Positions 35,223 to 43,651 of a stretch of 58,807 bases of DNA are shown here, in pieces (within the stretch, counting starts at the first letter, position 1; the number at the start of each line of letters is the position of its first letter). This DNA is from Tissierella_A sp964489715 (GTDB taxonomy: Bacteria; Bacillota; Clostridia; Tissierellales; Tissierellaceae), in contig CAZBAK010000007.1 of assembly GCA_964489715.1 (NCBI GenBank), positions 1 to 58,807 of the forward strand, read 5' to 3'. A program made the translations under genes and the position numbers. The notes below the pieces were generated by a model, which made no database searches, was not told the DNA's origin, and saw only the letters and a program-made list of their open reading frames with translations.

Positions 35223-35641
35223 AGTATCTTTATGGCTGTAATTGTATCATCTTCTTTTTTTTCTGCTTTTTTATCCATAATTTTTAAAATTACAAGAGAA
35301 ATTCCTACTGAAACCAGACCTGATATAAAACTAAACATTTCTCTACTATCAGTACTTAGGCCTTTGGATAGATAGTTCCCTATTACTATTCCTAATATGA
35401 GAAATATAAAGGGAATCATATATAAGATAAAAGTATATTTTAATAAGTTACCTACTTGGGCTTGAAGTTGAACAAAATCTCCTACTTTAGCTCCTAGTTC
35501 ATTAGGGAGAACAAGGATATGTGGGGCTTCTTCGCAGCTACTGCTGCAATCTTTGCATCCCCCACCTCAAGCTGAACCACGTCTAACTTCTAATTCCATC
35601 TTCTCATTTTCTACTTTTCTAACAAAGCCAATTTGTTCCAT
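35219..35641 (-). CDS. RseC/MucC-family membrane protein, predicted selenoprotein (in-frame TGA at codon 25)
   Basis: Reading from ATG 35641 (AGGAGG seven bases upstream) gives 140 codons ending at TAA 35219, interrupted only by TGA at 35569-35567. Around it: EVRRGSA, then the TGA codon, then GGGCKDCSSSCEE. The family (RseC/MucC/SoxR-reducing) has a Cys cluster here after Ser-Ala, so the TGA replaces the first Cys. Two transmembrane segments follow (FILYMIPFIFLILGIVIG and FISGLVSVGISLVILKI), as expected. A SECIS-like hairpin lies just past the TGA. I predict selenocysteine. Known relatives modulate envelope stress or SoxR reduction; the role here is unknown. A nonsense mutation is the alternative. 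Confidence 0.85.
35521..35569 (-). promoter_or_regulatory. Predicted bacterial SECIS element following the TGA codon
   Basis: Counting from the base after TGA: upper stem TTGCAGC/GCTGCGA (bases 18-24 with 29-35, one wobble) closes a four-base loop AGTA (25-28) with G at its second position. An outer stem GTGGGG/CCCCAC (2-7 with 41-46) clamps the whole. Bacterial SECIS elements have a small apical loop containing G about 16-37 nt past the UGA, which this meets. Confidence 0.8.
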
Positions 35642-35687
35642 TTGAGCACCTCCTGTATAGCTTGTATTTTATCTCTGTTTATACTTG

Positions 35688-35693
35688 ATTATA
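35688..35693 (-). promoter_or_regulatory. Probable -10 element for the RseC-type gene
   Basis: A perfect minus-strand TATAAT 46 bases before the ATG. The -35 region at normal spacing (TTTTAA or similar) is weak. Confidence 0.45.
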
Positions 35694-35732
35694 TCATAAT
35701 TTAATTTATATTAAAATCATTTTCAGATTTAT

Positions 35733-35770
35733 AATATTGACACCATATAAGCTTCTATGGTGTCAATATT
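35733..35770. terminator. Strong hairpin terminator after aspS, probably bidirectional
   Basis: Fifteen-pair perfect stem AATATTGACACCATA/TATGGTGTCAATATT with an eight-base loop, 20 bases after the aspS stop. On the plus strand it is followed by GTTTTAATTG, so it could also end transcripts running through from the exporter genes. Confidence 0.85.
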
Positions 35771-35790
35771 GTTTTAATTGATTGTTTTAC

Positions 35791-37566
35791 TTACTTATCC
35801 AATTTTATATGAACTTCAGATAGTTGGCTATTGGATACCTCTGTAGGTGCATCAGTAAGCAGGCAGCTTGCAGACTGAGTCTTAGGGAAGGCTATGACAT
35901 CTCTAATGTTAGAACTGTCTGTAAGTGTCATTATAAGCCTATCAAGACCATAGGCTATTCCACCATGAGGAGGGGCACCATATTTAAATGCCTCTAATAA
36001 AAATCCAAATTTATCTTCTGCTTCACTCTGACTAAAACCTAAAGCTTTAAACATTTTCTTTTGGAGGTCTGTATTATTTATTCTAATACTTCCTCCTCCC
36101 ATTTCATCACCATTTATAACTATATCATAGGCCTTTGCTCTTACTTTTCCAGGATCAGTTTCTAGTAATTCTAAATCTTCTTCCATAGGTGAGGTAAAAG
36201 GATGGTGTTTAGCTACATATCTTTCTGCTTCATCATCATATTCAAATAATGGGAACTCTGTTATCCAAACTAAATTTAATTCCTCTTTGTCTATAATATC
36301 TAATCTCTTTGCTATTTCATTTCTCAGATTTCCTAAACTGTCAAGCACAATAGAAGTTTTAGCAGCTACAAATACAAGTAAATCTCCAACTTCACCATTC
36401 ATTTTTTCTAATATACTATCTAGCTCTTCTTCATTTAAAAATTTAGCTATAGGAGATGTGATTCCTTCTTCTGTGATCTTCATCCAAGCAAGACCCTTAG
36501 CCCCATAAATTTTAGCATATTCTTCTAAGGAAGAAATATCTTTTCTAGAAAATTTATCACCAGAAGCTTTAATATTTATCCCCTTTACACTTCCACCAGA
36601 CTTAATGGTAGAGCTAAACACTTTAAAATCACTATCTTTCACAGATTTAGAAATATCTATAATTTTAAATCCAAATCTTAGATCTGGCTTATCTACACCA
36701 TAATTTTCCATAGCTTCTTTATATGTCATTCTTTTAATAGGAAGACTTATTTCTATCCCTTTAAGTTCCTTAAAAAATTCAAATAAAAACTTTTCATTTA
36801 TCTCAATTATATCTTCAACATCTACAAATGACATCTCAATATCAATCTGAGTAAATTCTGGTTGTCTGTTAAATCTTAAGTCTTCATCTCTAAAGCATTT
36901 TACTATTTGGAAATATCTATCTAGACCTGATAACATTAATAGTTGTTTCATGAGTTGAGGTGATTGTGGTAGTGCATAGAATTTACCCTCATTTACTCGA
37001 CTTGGTACTAGATAGTCCCTAGCGCCTTCTGGAGTTGGCTTAGTCAACATTGGAGTTTCGATTTCTAAAAAATCATTATTATAGAAAAAGTCTCTTACTA
37101 CTTTAGAAGCTCTAGACCTCATTTTAAGATTTTCTTGCATAGAAGGCTTTCTTAAATCTAAATATCTATACTTTAATCTCATATTCTCAGAAGCATTGTC
37201 ATCATCTTTTATATATATAGGAGGTGTTTCAGATTCATCTAAAATTATAACATTACTAGCTAAAACCTCTATATCTCCTGTGGGTATTTCTTTGTTTATA
37301 GATTGCCTTTTTCTAACTTTTCCTTCCACTGCTATAACATATTCAGATTTTATTTTTTTCACTTTATCTAATTCTTCTTTTGATAAACTATCATCAAAAA
37401 CAATCTGAGTGATCCCAGTTGTATCTCTTAAATCTATAAATACCAAAGAGCCAAGATCTCTTTCTCTTTGTACCCATCCCATTAAGACTACTTCTCTTCC
37501 TACATCGCTCTCTCTTAAATTACCACACATATCACTTCTTCTTAAATCACCCATACTTTTACCCAT
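35791..37566 (-). CDS. aspS: Aspartyl-tRNA synthetase
   Basis: Class II synthetase of 591 residues, the long bacterial form. The N-terminal OB anticodon domain holds VLMGWVQRERDLGSLVFIDL (about 28-47). Motif 2 includes FRDEDLRFNRQPEFTQID (about 221-238). The bacterial GAD insertion spans about 290-400. The C-terminal motif 3 is GIAYGLDRLIMTL (about 537-549). Whether it charges Asp alone or Asp plus Asn is not decided by this sequence. Downstream of the malic enzyme gene, with a terminator in between. Confidence 0.96.
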   Translation of the reverse strand: MGKSMGDLRRSDMCGNLRESDVGREVVLMGWVQRERDLGSLVFIDLRDTTGITQIVFDDSLSKEELDKVKKIKSEYVIAVEGKVRKRQSINKEIPTGDIEVLASNVIILDESETPPIYIKDDDNASENMRLKYRYLDLRKPSMQENLKMRSRASKVVRDFFYNNDFLEIETPMLTKPTPEGARDYLVPSRVNEGKFYALPQSPQLMKQLLMLSGLDRYFQIVKCFRDEDLRFNRQPEFTQIDIEMSFVDVEDIIEINEKFLFEFFKELKGIEISLPIKRMTYKEAMENYGVDKPDLRFGFKIIDISKSVKDSDFKVFSSTIKSGGSVKGINIKASGDKFSRKDISSLEEYAKIYGAKGLAWMKITEEGITSPIAKFLNEEELDSILEKMNGEVGDLLVFVAAKTSIVLDSLGNLRNEIAKRLDIIDKEELNLVWITEFPLFEYDDEAERYVAKHHPFTSPMEEDLELLETDPGKVRAKAYDIVINGDEMGGGSIRINNTDLQKKMFKALGFSQSEAEDKFGFLLEAFKYGAPPHGGIAYGLDRLIMTLTDSSNIRDVIAFPKTQSASCLLTDAPTEVSNSQLSEVHIKLDK

Positions 37567-37586
37567 TATTTACCTCCTAAATTATT

Positions 37587-37623
37587 ATAGCTCTCTTAAA
37601 TAAAGCTTGTAAAAGAGAGCTAT
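37587..37623 (-). terminator. Terminator of the malic enzyme gene
   Basis: Eleven-pair perfect stem ATAGCTCTCTT/AAGAGAGCTAT with a 15-base loop, 20 bases after the stop of the malic enzyme gene. It leaves only about 20 bases before the aspS start, so aspS must rely partly on read-through. Confidence 0.78.
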
Positions 37624-37642
37624 TTATAAATATTGATTTACT

Positions 37643-38821
37643 CTATATTCTAGCTAAATTTGATTTAATGGCTTCTTCTCTTACAGCTCTTGCAACTTCT
37701 TTAGCTACTTCTTTATTTAAAGCATCTGGAATTATAAAATCTGGAGAAAGTTCTTCTTTTTTCACCATATTTGCTATAGCAAAGGCTGCAGCTATATTCA
37801 TCTTATTGTTAATATCCTTTGCTCTAACATCTAAAGCCCCTCTAAAAATCCCTGGAAAAGCTAGTACATTATTTATTTGATTTGGAAAGTCGGATCTTCC
37901 AGTTCCTACTATTTTAGCTCCAGCATCTTTAGCCTCTTTAGGAAAAATTTCAGGTATAGGATTTGCCATAGCAAAGACTATAGGATCCTTATTCATAGAT
38001 TTAATCATGTCTTTGTCCACTACTTCTCCTACAGAGACCCCAATAAAAACATCTGCTCCTAACATAGCTTGCCTTAAATCTCCTCTTAGATTTTCTTTAT
38101 TGGTAAGTAGGGCTAATTCATCTTTTATAAAATTATTCCTAGCTGCTCCTTCATATATAATACCCTGGCTGTCACATATTATGATATTTTTTATATTGAG
38201 CTCCAAAAGCATCTTAACAATGGCTACTCCCGCTGCTCCACTGCCATTAACAACTACCTTAATATCTTCTATGTTTTTTCCTACAAGCTTCAATGAGTTT
38301 ATAATACCAGCAAGTACTACAATAGCCGTTCCATGCTGATCATCATGAAAGACTGGTATATCTAATTCTTTCTTAAGTCTTTCTTCAATTAAAAAACATC
38401 TAGGTGCAGATATGTCTTCTAAATTTATTCCACCCAAGCTGGGTGCTATTCTTTTTACTGTTTCTACTATTTCATCAACATCATTTGTATCTAAGCAAAT
38501 TGGTATAGTATTAACATCTGCAAATTCTTTGAATAAAATAGACTTACCTTCCATTACAGGTATACTGGCTTGGGGGCCTATATTTCCAAGTCCTAATACT
38601 GCGCTACCATCTGTAACAATAGCTATCATATTTCCCTTTACAGTATATTTATATACATCATCTTTGTTCTTATAGATCTTTCTACAGGCTTCTGCTACTC
38701 CTGGAGTATAAGCTATGCTTAAGTCTTCCCTAGTCTCTAGTTTTACCTTAGATACTATTTCAATTTTCCCTCTATGTTTCTCATGTAATTCTAAACTTAA
38801 TTTGGAATAGTCCATTTTCAT
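37643..38821 (-). CDS. NAD(P)-dependent malic enzyme
   Basis: Oxidatively decarboxylates malate to pyruvate and CO2. The short 392-residue bacterial form: LSIAYTPGVAEACRKI (about 33-48), DGSAVLGLGNIGP (about 70-82), NLEDISAPRCF (about 133-143), PVFHDDQHGTAIV (about 156-168, metal-binding Asp pair) and the Rossmann motif VNGSGAAGVAIV (about 190-201). Cofactor preference is not readable with confidence. Confidence 0.94.
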   Translation of the reverse strand: MKMDYSKLSLELHEKHRGKIEIVSKVKLETREDLSIAYTPGVAEACRKIYKNKDDVYKYTVKGNMIAIVTDGSAVLGLGNIGPQASIPVMEGKSILFKEFADVNTIPICLDTNDVDEIVETVKRIAPSLGGINLEDISAPRCFLIEERLKKELDIPVFHDDQHGTAIVVLAGIINSLKLVGKNIEDIKVVVNGSGAAGVAIVKMLLELNIKNIIICDSQGIIYEGAARNNFIKDELALLTNKENLRGDLRQAMLGADVFIGVSVGEVVDKDMIKSMNKDPIVFAMANPIPEIFPKEAKDAGAKIVGTGRSDFPNQINNVLAFPGIFRGALDVRAKDINNKMNIAAAFAIANMVKKEELSPDFIIPDALNKEVAKEVARAVREEAIKSNLARI

Positions 38822-38857
38822 TACCAGCCTTCCTCTTGAAAAGATATTTAATTTTTT

Positions 38858-40342
38858 TTAATATATTTGAAAATTTATATTTTTCTTTTTTTCTATTAAT
38901 TCAGATATTCTACCTGTATAATCATATAAACTTTTAAAATTTGCTATTCTTTTAATCTTATCTTCTCTTGGATAGTAAACTTTTGTAACAGCTCCTAGAC
39001 CAAATCCTATTATAGTTTCTTTTTCCTCCATCATGGATATATTGTATATACATTCTTTAGATTTCTTTGCATAACCTATATTTTCTAAATTTCCAAGAAT
39101 TTGCTTTTGTCTATAAAGATAATAAGGTAGATAGTTTTCATCCTTCGAATATTCTAATGTTCTTTTTAACATTCTTTCTATATTTATCTGTTTGTCAATA
39201 TTCTCACTTGGATTTTTTTGAAGCTTTGAACCTCTTTTCAAAGATAAGGTATGCACAGTTAAATTTTCAGGATTTAAAAGCTTTATTTCTCTTAAGGTAT
39301 TTTCAAGTTCTTTTAGGGATTCGCCTGGAAGACCTAGAATAATATCCATATTTATTATATCAAAATCTAAACTTTTAGCAAGATTGTAGGAACTTTTTAC
39401 AGATTCTACCTCATGATTTCTTCCTATTGTTTTTAAAGTATTTGGATTAAAGCTTTGAGGATTTATACTTATCCTATTTACACCATGTTTTTTTAAAAGC
39501 TTAAGCTTCTCTTCATTAATAGTATCAGGCCTACCTGCTTCTACTGTAAATTCTCTTATATCTTCAGGAAAGATATTTTTTATTTCTATAAGTATTCTTT
39601 CTAACTGTAATTTGTTTAAAGAAGTTGGAGTTCCCCCTCCTATATATATAGTATTTATTTTTTTGTTTTTAAAAATTTCCTTAGATGATCTTATTTCTAA
39701 TAATAAAGTATCTACATATTTTTCTACTCTATCTTCATTTTTCTTAACATCATAGGATGGAAAAGAACAGTAAGAACACTTACTTGGGCAAAAAGGAATA
39801 TTGATGTACAAACTAAATTTATCTTCTTTGATTGGATAAATATATTTTCTTTGAAACAAAGCAATCTTAAGTATAAGTTGAGCTTTAGAAGATTCAAATT
39901 GATATTCCCTTTCTAAAATTTCTAAAATTCTTTTACTAGTAAGTTTATTATTTATAAGATTATGAACTATTTTAACTGGTCTTATACCTGTCAATATTCC
40001 CCAAGGCAATTCTTTTTTAAAGAAGTTAGATAGACAATAATATATACCTTTTTTAATAGAAAGCTTTTGAAGAGCTTTCTTATTATAAAAAGGTATATGA
40101 ATATCTTTTATATTTTCTTTGAATTCCTCTAGCAATTTGCCTTTATGAAATAAACTGGTTATTGAAATATTTCCCTCTTTTTTATCAAGTAATTTACTTA
40201 TAAGTAAATATTCTTTATTATCTTTAACTTGACTTTTTTCTATAAATACAATATTTTCATCTGAAAAAAACAATCTTATTAATTCAAATAAATCATGTTT
40301 ATATTTATGCCCCTCTATACATATATTTATAATTTTAATCAC
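38858..40342 (-). CDS. hemZ: Coproporphyrinogen dehydrogenase HemZ (radical SAM)
   Basis: Radical SAM protein of 494 residues in the HemN/HemW superfamily, HemZ group. The CxxxCxxC motif in PFCPSKCSYCSFPSYDV lies near residues 176-192, followed by YIGGGTPTSL (about 228-237), the SAM-binding glycine motif. The N-terminal 165 residues with LPWGILTGIRPVKIVHNL are typical of HemZ and its GIRP signature. HemZ is assigned oxygen-independent coproporphyrinogen oxidation, but some relatives have other roles; no other heme genes are in the window. It is five bases downstream of the MBL-fold gene. Confidence 0.88.
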   Translation of the reverse strand: MIKIINICIEGHKYKHDLFELIRLFFSDENIVFIEKSQVKDNKEYLLISKLLDKKEGNISITSLFHKGKLLEEFKENIKDIHIPFYNKKALQKLSIKKGIYYCLSNFFKKELPWGILTGIRPVKIVHNLINNKLTSKRILEILEREYQFESSKAQLILKIALFQRKYIYPIKEDKFSLYINIPFCPSKCSYCSFPSYDVKKNEDRVEKYVDTLLLEIRSSKEIFKNKKINTIYIGGGTPTSLNKLQLERILIEIKNIFPEDIREFTVEAGRPDTINEEKLKLLKKHGVNRISINPQSFNPNTLKTIGRNHEVESVKSSYNLAKSLDFDIINMDIILGLPGESLKELENTLREIKLLNPENLTVHTLSLKRGSKLQKNPSENIDKQINIERMLKRTLEYSKDENYLPYYLYRQKQILGNLENIGYAKKSKECIYNISMMEEKETIIGFGLGAVTKVYYPREDKIKRIANFKSLYDYTGRISELIEKKKNINFQIY

Positions 40343-40347
40343 CTTAC

Positions 40348-40968
40348 TTAATTTAAATGCGGGTTATATAGTTTTTCTTCTCCTATTGTTGTAGTAGGTC
40401 CATGTCCAGGCCAAACTTTTATATCATCACTTAGACTAAAGAGTTTTTTCCTTATTGAATCTAATAAAAGCTTAGGATTTCCTCCATATAGATCTGCTCT
40501 TCCTATTGAGTTCTTGAAAAGTGTATCTCCGGAAATCAAATCATTCCCTATCTTAAGGCACATTCCACCCTCAGTATGTCCTGGGGTATGGATAACTTCT
40601 ATTTCCAATTGCCCAACTTTGAATTTATCTCCATCTTTTAATAGTATTGAAGGTTCTATCTCTATAGTTTTTCTAAACATATAATTTGTAAGATTTTTGT
40701 CAGCATCTCCTAATAATTCTACCTCATCTTCATGGGCTATAATTGGAATACCTAATGCCTTCTCTATATCTAAAACTCCTCCTATATGGTCTGCATGTCC
40801 ATGGGTTAATACTATATATTCTAATTTATAATTATTTCTATCTATAAATTCTAATATCTCATCTGAGCTTCCCCCAGGATCAACAATCATAGCATTATTG
40901 CTGCTTTTATCAACTACAATATAACAATTAGCTCCATGTATCCCTGCAGCTATCTTATATATTTCCAA
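40348..40968 (-). CDS. MBL-fold metallohydrolase (glyoxalase II-like)
   Basis: 206-residue metallo-beta-lactamase-fold hydrolase. Metal ligands are in THGHADHIGG (about 55-64), HTPGHTEGGMCLKIG (about 131-145), the Asp of SGDTLFKNSIGRADLYGG (about 149-166) and WPGHGPTTTIGEE. It looks like the YcbL/YqgX-type short glyoxalase II group, which lacks the C-terminal helical domain. The substrate is uncertain. It lies between dtd and hemZ in the operon. Confidence 0.9.
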   Translation of the reverse strand: MEIYKIAAGIHGANCYIVVDKSSNNAMIVDPGGSSDEILEFIDRNNYKLEYIVLTHGHADHIGGVLDIEKALGIPIIAHEDEVELLGDADKNLTNYMFRKTIEIEPSILLKDGDKFKVGQLEIEVIHTPGHTEGGMCLKIGNDLISGDTLFKNSIGRADLYGGNPKLLLDSIRKKLFSLSDDIKVWPGHGPTTTIGEEKLYNPHLN

Positions 40969-40979
40969 CTTTATACCTC

Positions 40980-41429
40980 CTAAAAGTTCTTTTTACTATC
41001 TAACAATATGGTTACTGGTCCATCATTTATAGAATCTATTTCCATATGAGCACCAAATACTCCTTCTTTAGTATCTATATTTTTAAGCTTAGCCTCTTCG
41101 ATAAAAGATTTATAAAATTTTTCTCCTATTTCTGGAGATCCTGAGGCTGAAAAACTAGGTCTTCTGCCCTTTCTAGCGTCTCCATATAAGGTAAATTGAG
41201 ATACAACTAGTAATTGTCCATCTATATCAGCTAAAGATAAATTCATTTTTTCATCATCATCTTCAAATATTCTAAGGCCTATTATTTTATCTACTAAATA
41301 TTCAAGATCATCATTATTATCATCTTGCCCTACTCCCAAAAATACCAATAGACCCTGCTCTATTTCACTAACTATACTTCCATCCACACCTACACTGGCT
41401 TTTTTAACTCTTTGAACTACAGCTCTCAT
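40980..41429 (-). CDS. dtd: D-aminoacyl-tRNA deacylase
   Basis: Proofreading enzyme that hydrolyses D-aminoacyl-tRNAs. The 149 residues have MRAVVQRVKKASVGVDG at the start, LLVVSQFTLYGDARKGRRPSF (SQFTLYGD near residue 77) and the C-terminal GPVTILLDS, all family signatures. The gene follows rsh by nine bases, a pairing widely conserved in Firmicutes. Confidence 0.96.
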   Translation of the reverse strand: MRAVVQRVKKASVGVDGSIVSEIEQGLLVFLGVGQDDNNDDLEYLVDKIIGLRIFEDDDEKMNLSLADIDGQLLVVSQFTLYGDARKGRRPSFSASGSPEIGEKFYKSFIEEAKLKNIDTKEGVFGAHMEIDSINDGPVTILLDSKKNF

Positions 41430-41438
41430 TTTATCCTC

Positions 41439-43598
41439 CTATATAATAACTCTGTAAGCATCTACAACACTCTTCACTTTCTTAATTTCTTTTAATATAA
41501 GTTCTAACTGTTTTATATCATTTATTTCTATATTCATTTTTATGACAACTGTCTTATCTTTAGCTGCTCTTGCATTAATAGATAATAAGCTAACATCTAA
41601 TTCACTTATTTTCATAGCAATCTCTGCCAAAAGCCCTGATCTGTCTGTTGCTTTTATTTCAATATCAGCAGGATAAGAAGTAGTTTCTTTGGAGTCCCAA
41701 TGAACTTCTATAAATCTATTAGGCTCTACATCTTGCTCAATATTTGGACAATCTGCCCTATGAACAGATATCCCTCTTCCCTTGGTTATAAAACCTATAA
41801 TTTTATCTCCTGGCACCGGATTACAACACTTTGATATTCTAATTTTAACATTATCCGCATCTTTTATTGAGACACCATTGTAGGATTTTCTTTTCTTTTT
41901 CTCAGGAGCTTTTTTTGCTTTATCTTGGAAAACTTCATGTCCTACTAGTTTTTCATACTGATCCTTTAATCTTGTTATAACATGATTATATTTAACATTT
42001 CCATGTCCTATTCCAGCATATAAGTCATCAATAGAATTTAGACTGAGTTTTTCTGCAATCTTTTTTAACCAATCATCTTTCATTATTTCATTCAATTTAT
42101 AATTTTGACGTCTTAATTCCTTTTCTAATATTTCTTTTCCTTTGATAATATTAGTATCTCTATCTTTTAATTTAAACCATTGTCTTATCTTTGTTTTAGC
42201 CTGGGTACTTTTAACTATCTTTAGCCAATCTCGACTAGGTCCATTGTTAGTAGATGAGGTTATAATCTCCACTATATTTCCATTATTTAACTTATAGTTC
42301 AAAGGGACAATTCTACCATTTATTTTTGCACCTACACAACTATTTCCAACATCACTATGGACTCTATAGGCAAAATCTATGGGAGTGGATCCTTCAGGTA
42401 AATTTATAATATCTCCTCTAGGTGTAAACACAAAAACTTCATCAGTAAAGAAATCAATCTTTAAAGTTTCCATAAAATCTTTAGGATCTTTTAAGTCATT
42501 TTGCCATTCCATAAGTTGTCTTAACCAGATTAATTTTGCATCAAAGTTTTCTGTTTTAGATATTCCTTCTTTGTATTTCCAATGAGCTGCTATACCATAT
42601 TCTGCAGTTTTATGCATCTCATAGGTACGAATTTGGACTTCAAATATTCCGCCTTTTTCACCCATTACTGTAGTATGAAGAGATTGATACATATTAGGTT
42701 TAGGCATAGCTATATAGTCCTTAAATCTTCTTGGTATAGGTTTCCAAAGAGTATGAACTATGCCTAGTACTCCATAACAATCTTTTATACTTTTAACTAG
42801 TATTCTAACAGCGGTTAAATCAAATATTTCTTCAAAATCTTTTCCTTGTATTTCCATTTTCTTATATATACTATAAAAGTTCTTAGGTCTTCCACTTATT
42901 TCAGATTCAATATTAACATCATTTAAGTTTTTACCTAGAATTTCTATTATTTGATTTATATAATCTTCTCTTTCTCTTCTTTTTTTAGAAACCTTTTCTA
43001 CAAGTTCATAATATTTTTCTGGTTCTAGATATCTAAGAGACAGATCTTCTAACTCCCATTTTATTTTAGAAATTCCCAATCTATGAGCAAGTGGAGCATA
43101 TATTTCTAAAGTTTCCAAAGCTTTTTCCTTCTTTTTCTCAGGAGTCATATATTCTAAAGTTCTCATATTGTGCAGTCTATCAGCCAATTTAACTATTATC
43201 ACTCTTATATCTTTAGACATAGCCAGAACCATTTTTCTAAGATTTTCAGCTTGATTTTCTTGCTTGGTCTTATATTCTATTTTTTTTAATTTAGTAACTC
43301 CTTCAACTAAATCAGCGATTTCATAGCCAAACTCTTTTCCTACATCATCATAAGTTATAGGAGTATCTTCAATTACATCATGTAAGAGTCCAGCTATTAT
43401 AGTAGATGTATCCATATTTAATTCTGCTAAAATTATAGCAACATTTACTGGGTGAATGAAAAACTTTTCTCCTGAGTTGCGAAGTTGTCCACTATGAGCT
43501 TCATTTCCAAAGTTATATGCCTTTACGATCAAACTAAGATCTGTCTGCTGATTGTATTGTTCAATTTTATAAATTAACTTTTCTAGCATTCCATCCAT
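41439..43598 (-). CDS. relA: Bifunctional (p)ppGpp synthetase/hydrolase (Rsh/RelA-SpoT)
   Basis: Long RSH protein of 719 residues controlling the stringent response. N-terminal HD hydrolase domain with HSGQLRNSGEKFFIHPV (about 32-48), LLHDVIEDT (about 66-74) and KLADRLHNMRTL (about 137-148); synthetase domain with FEEIFDLTAVRILVKS and YIAMPKPNMYQSLHTTV; then TGS (VFVFTPRGDIINLPEGSTPID) and a C-terminal zinc-finger/ACT region (CCNPVPGDKIIGF, then RSGLLAEIAMKIS). The ATG at 43598 lies eight bases after GGAGG; an upstream in-frame TTG precedes that site. Confidence 0.96.
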   Translation of the reverse strand: MDGMLEKLIYKIEQYNQQTDLSLIVKAYNFGNEAHSGQLRNSGEKFFIHPVNVAIILAELNMDTSTIIAGLLHDVIEDTPITYDDVGKEFGYEIADLVEGVTKLKKIEYKTKQENQAENLRKMVLAMSKDIRVIIVKLADRLHNMRTLEYMTPEKKKEKALETLEIYAPLAHRLGISKIKWELEDLSLRYLEPEKYYELVEKVSKKRREREDYINQIIEILGKNLNDVNIESEISGRPKNFYSIYKKMEIQGKDFEEIFDLTAVRILVKSIKDCYGVLGIVHTLWKPIPRRFKDYIAMPKPNMYQSLHTTVMGEKGGIFEVQIRTYEMHKTAEYGIAAHWKYKEGISKTENFDAKLIWLRQLMEWQNDLKDPKDFMETLKIDFFTDEVFVFTPRGDIINLPEGSTPIDFAYRVHSDVGNSCVGAKINGRIVPLNYKLNNGNIVEIITSSTNNGPSRDWLKIVKSTQAKTKIRQWFKLKDRDTNIIKGKEILEKELRRQNYKLNEIMKDDWLKKIAEKLSLNSIDDLYAGIGHGNVKYNHVITRLKDQYEKLVGHEVFQDKAKKAPEKKKRKSYNGVSIKDADNVKIRISKCCNPVPGDKIIGFITKGRGISVHRADCPNIEQDVEPNRFIEVHWDSKETTSYPADIEIKATDRSGLLAEIAMKISELDVSLLSINARAAKDKTVVIKMNIEINDIKQLELILKEIKKVKSVVDAYRVII

Positions 43599-43651
43599 AT
43601 TCTCCACCTCCAATAATATTTAATCTACTAGCTTAAATAAATATAACTTCA

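Noticed and set aside
35219..35641. The TGA could make the RseC-type gene a pseudogene
   Set aside because: The frame on both sides is intact, the ribosome site is good, the Cys cluster is preserved and the hairpin after the TGA fits a SECIS. A random nonsense mutation would not bring all of these. It remains the main alternative.
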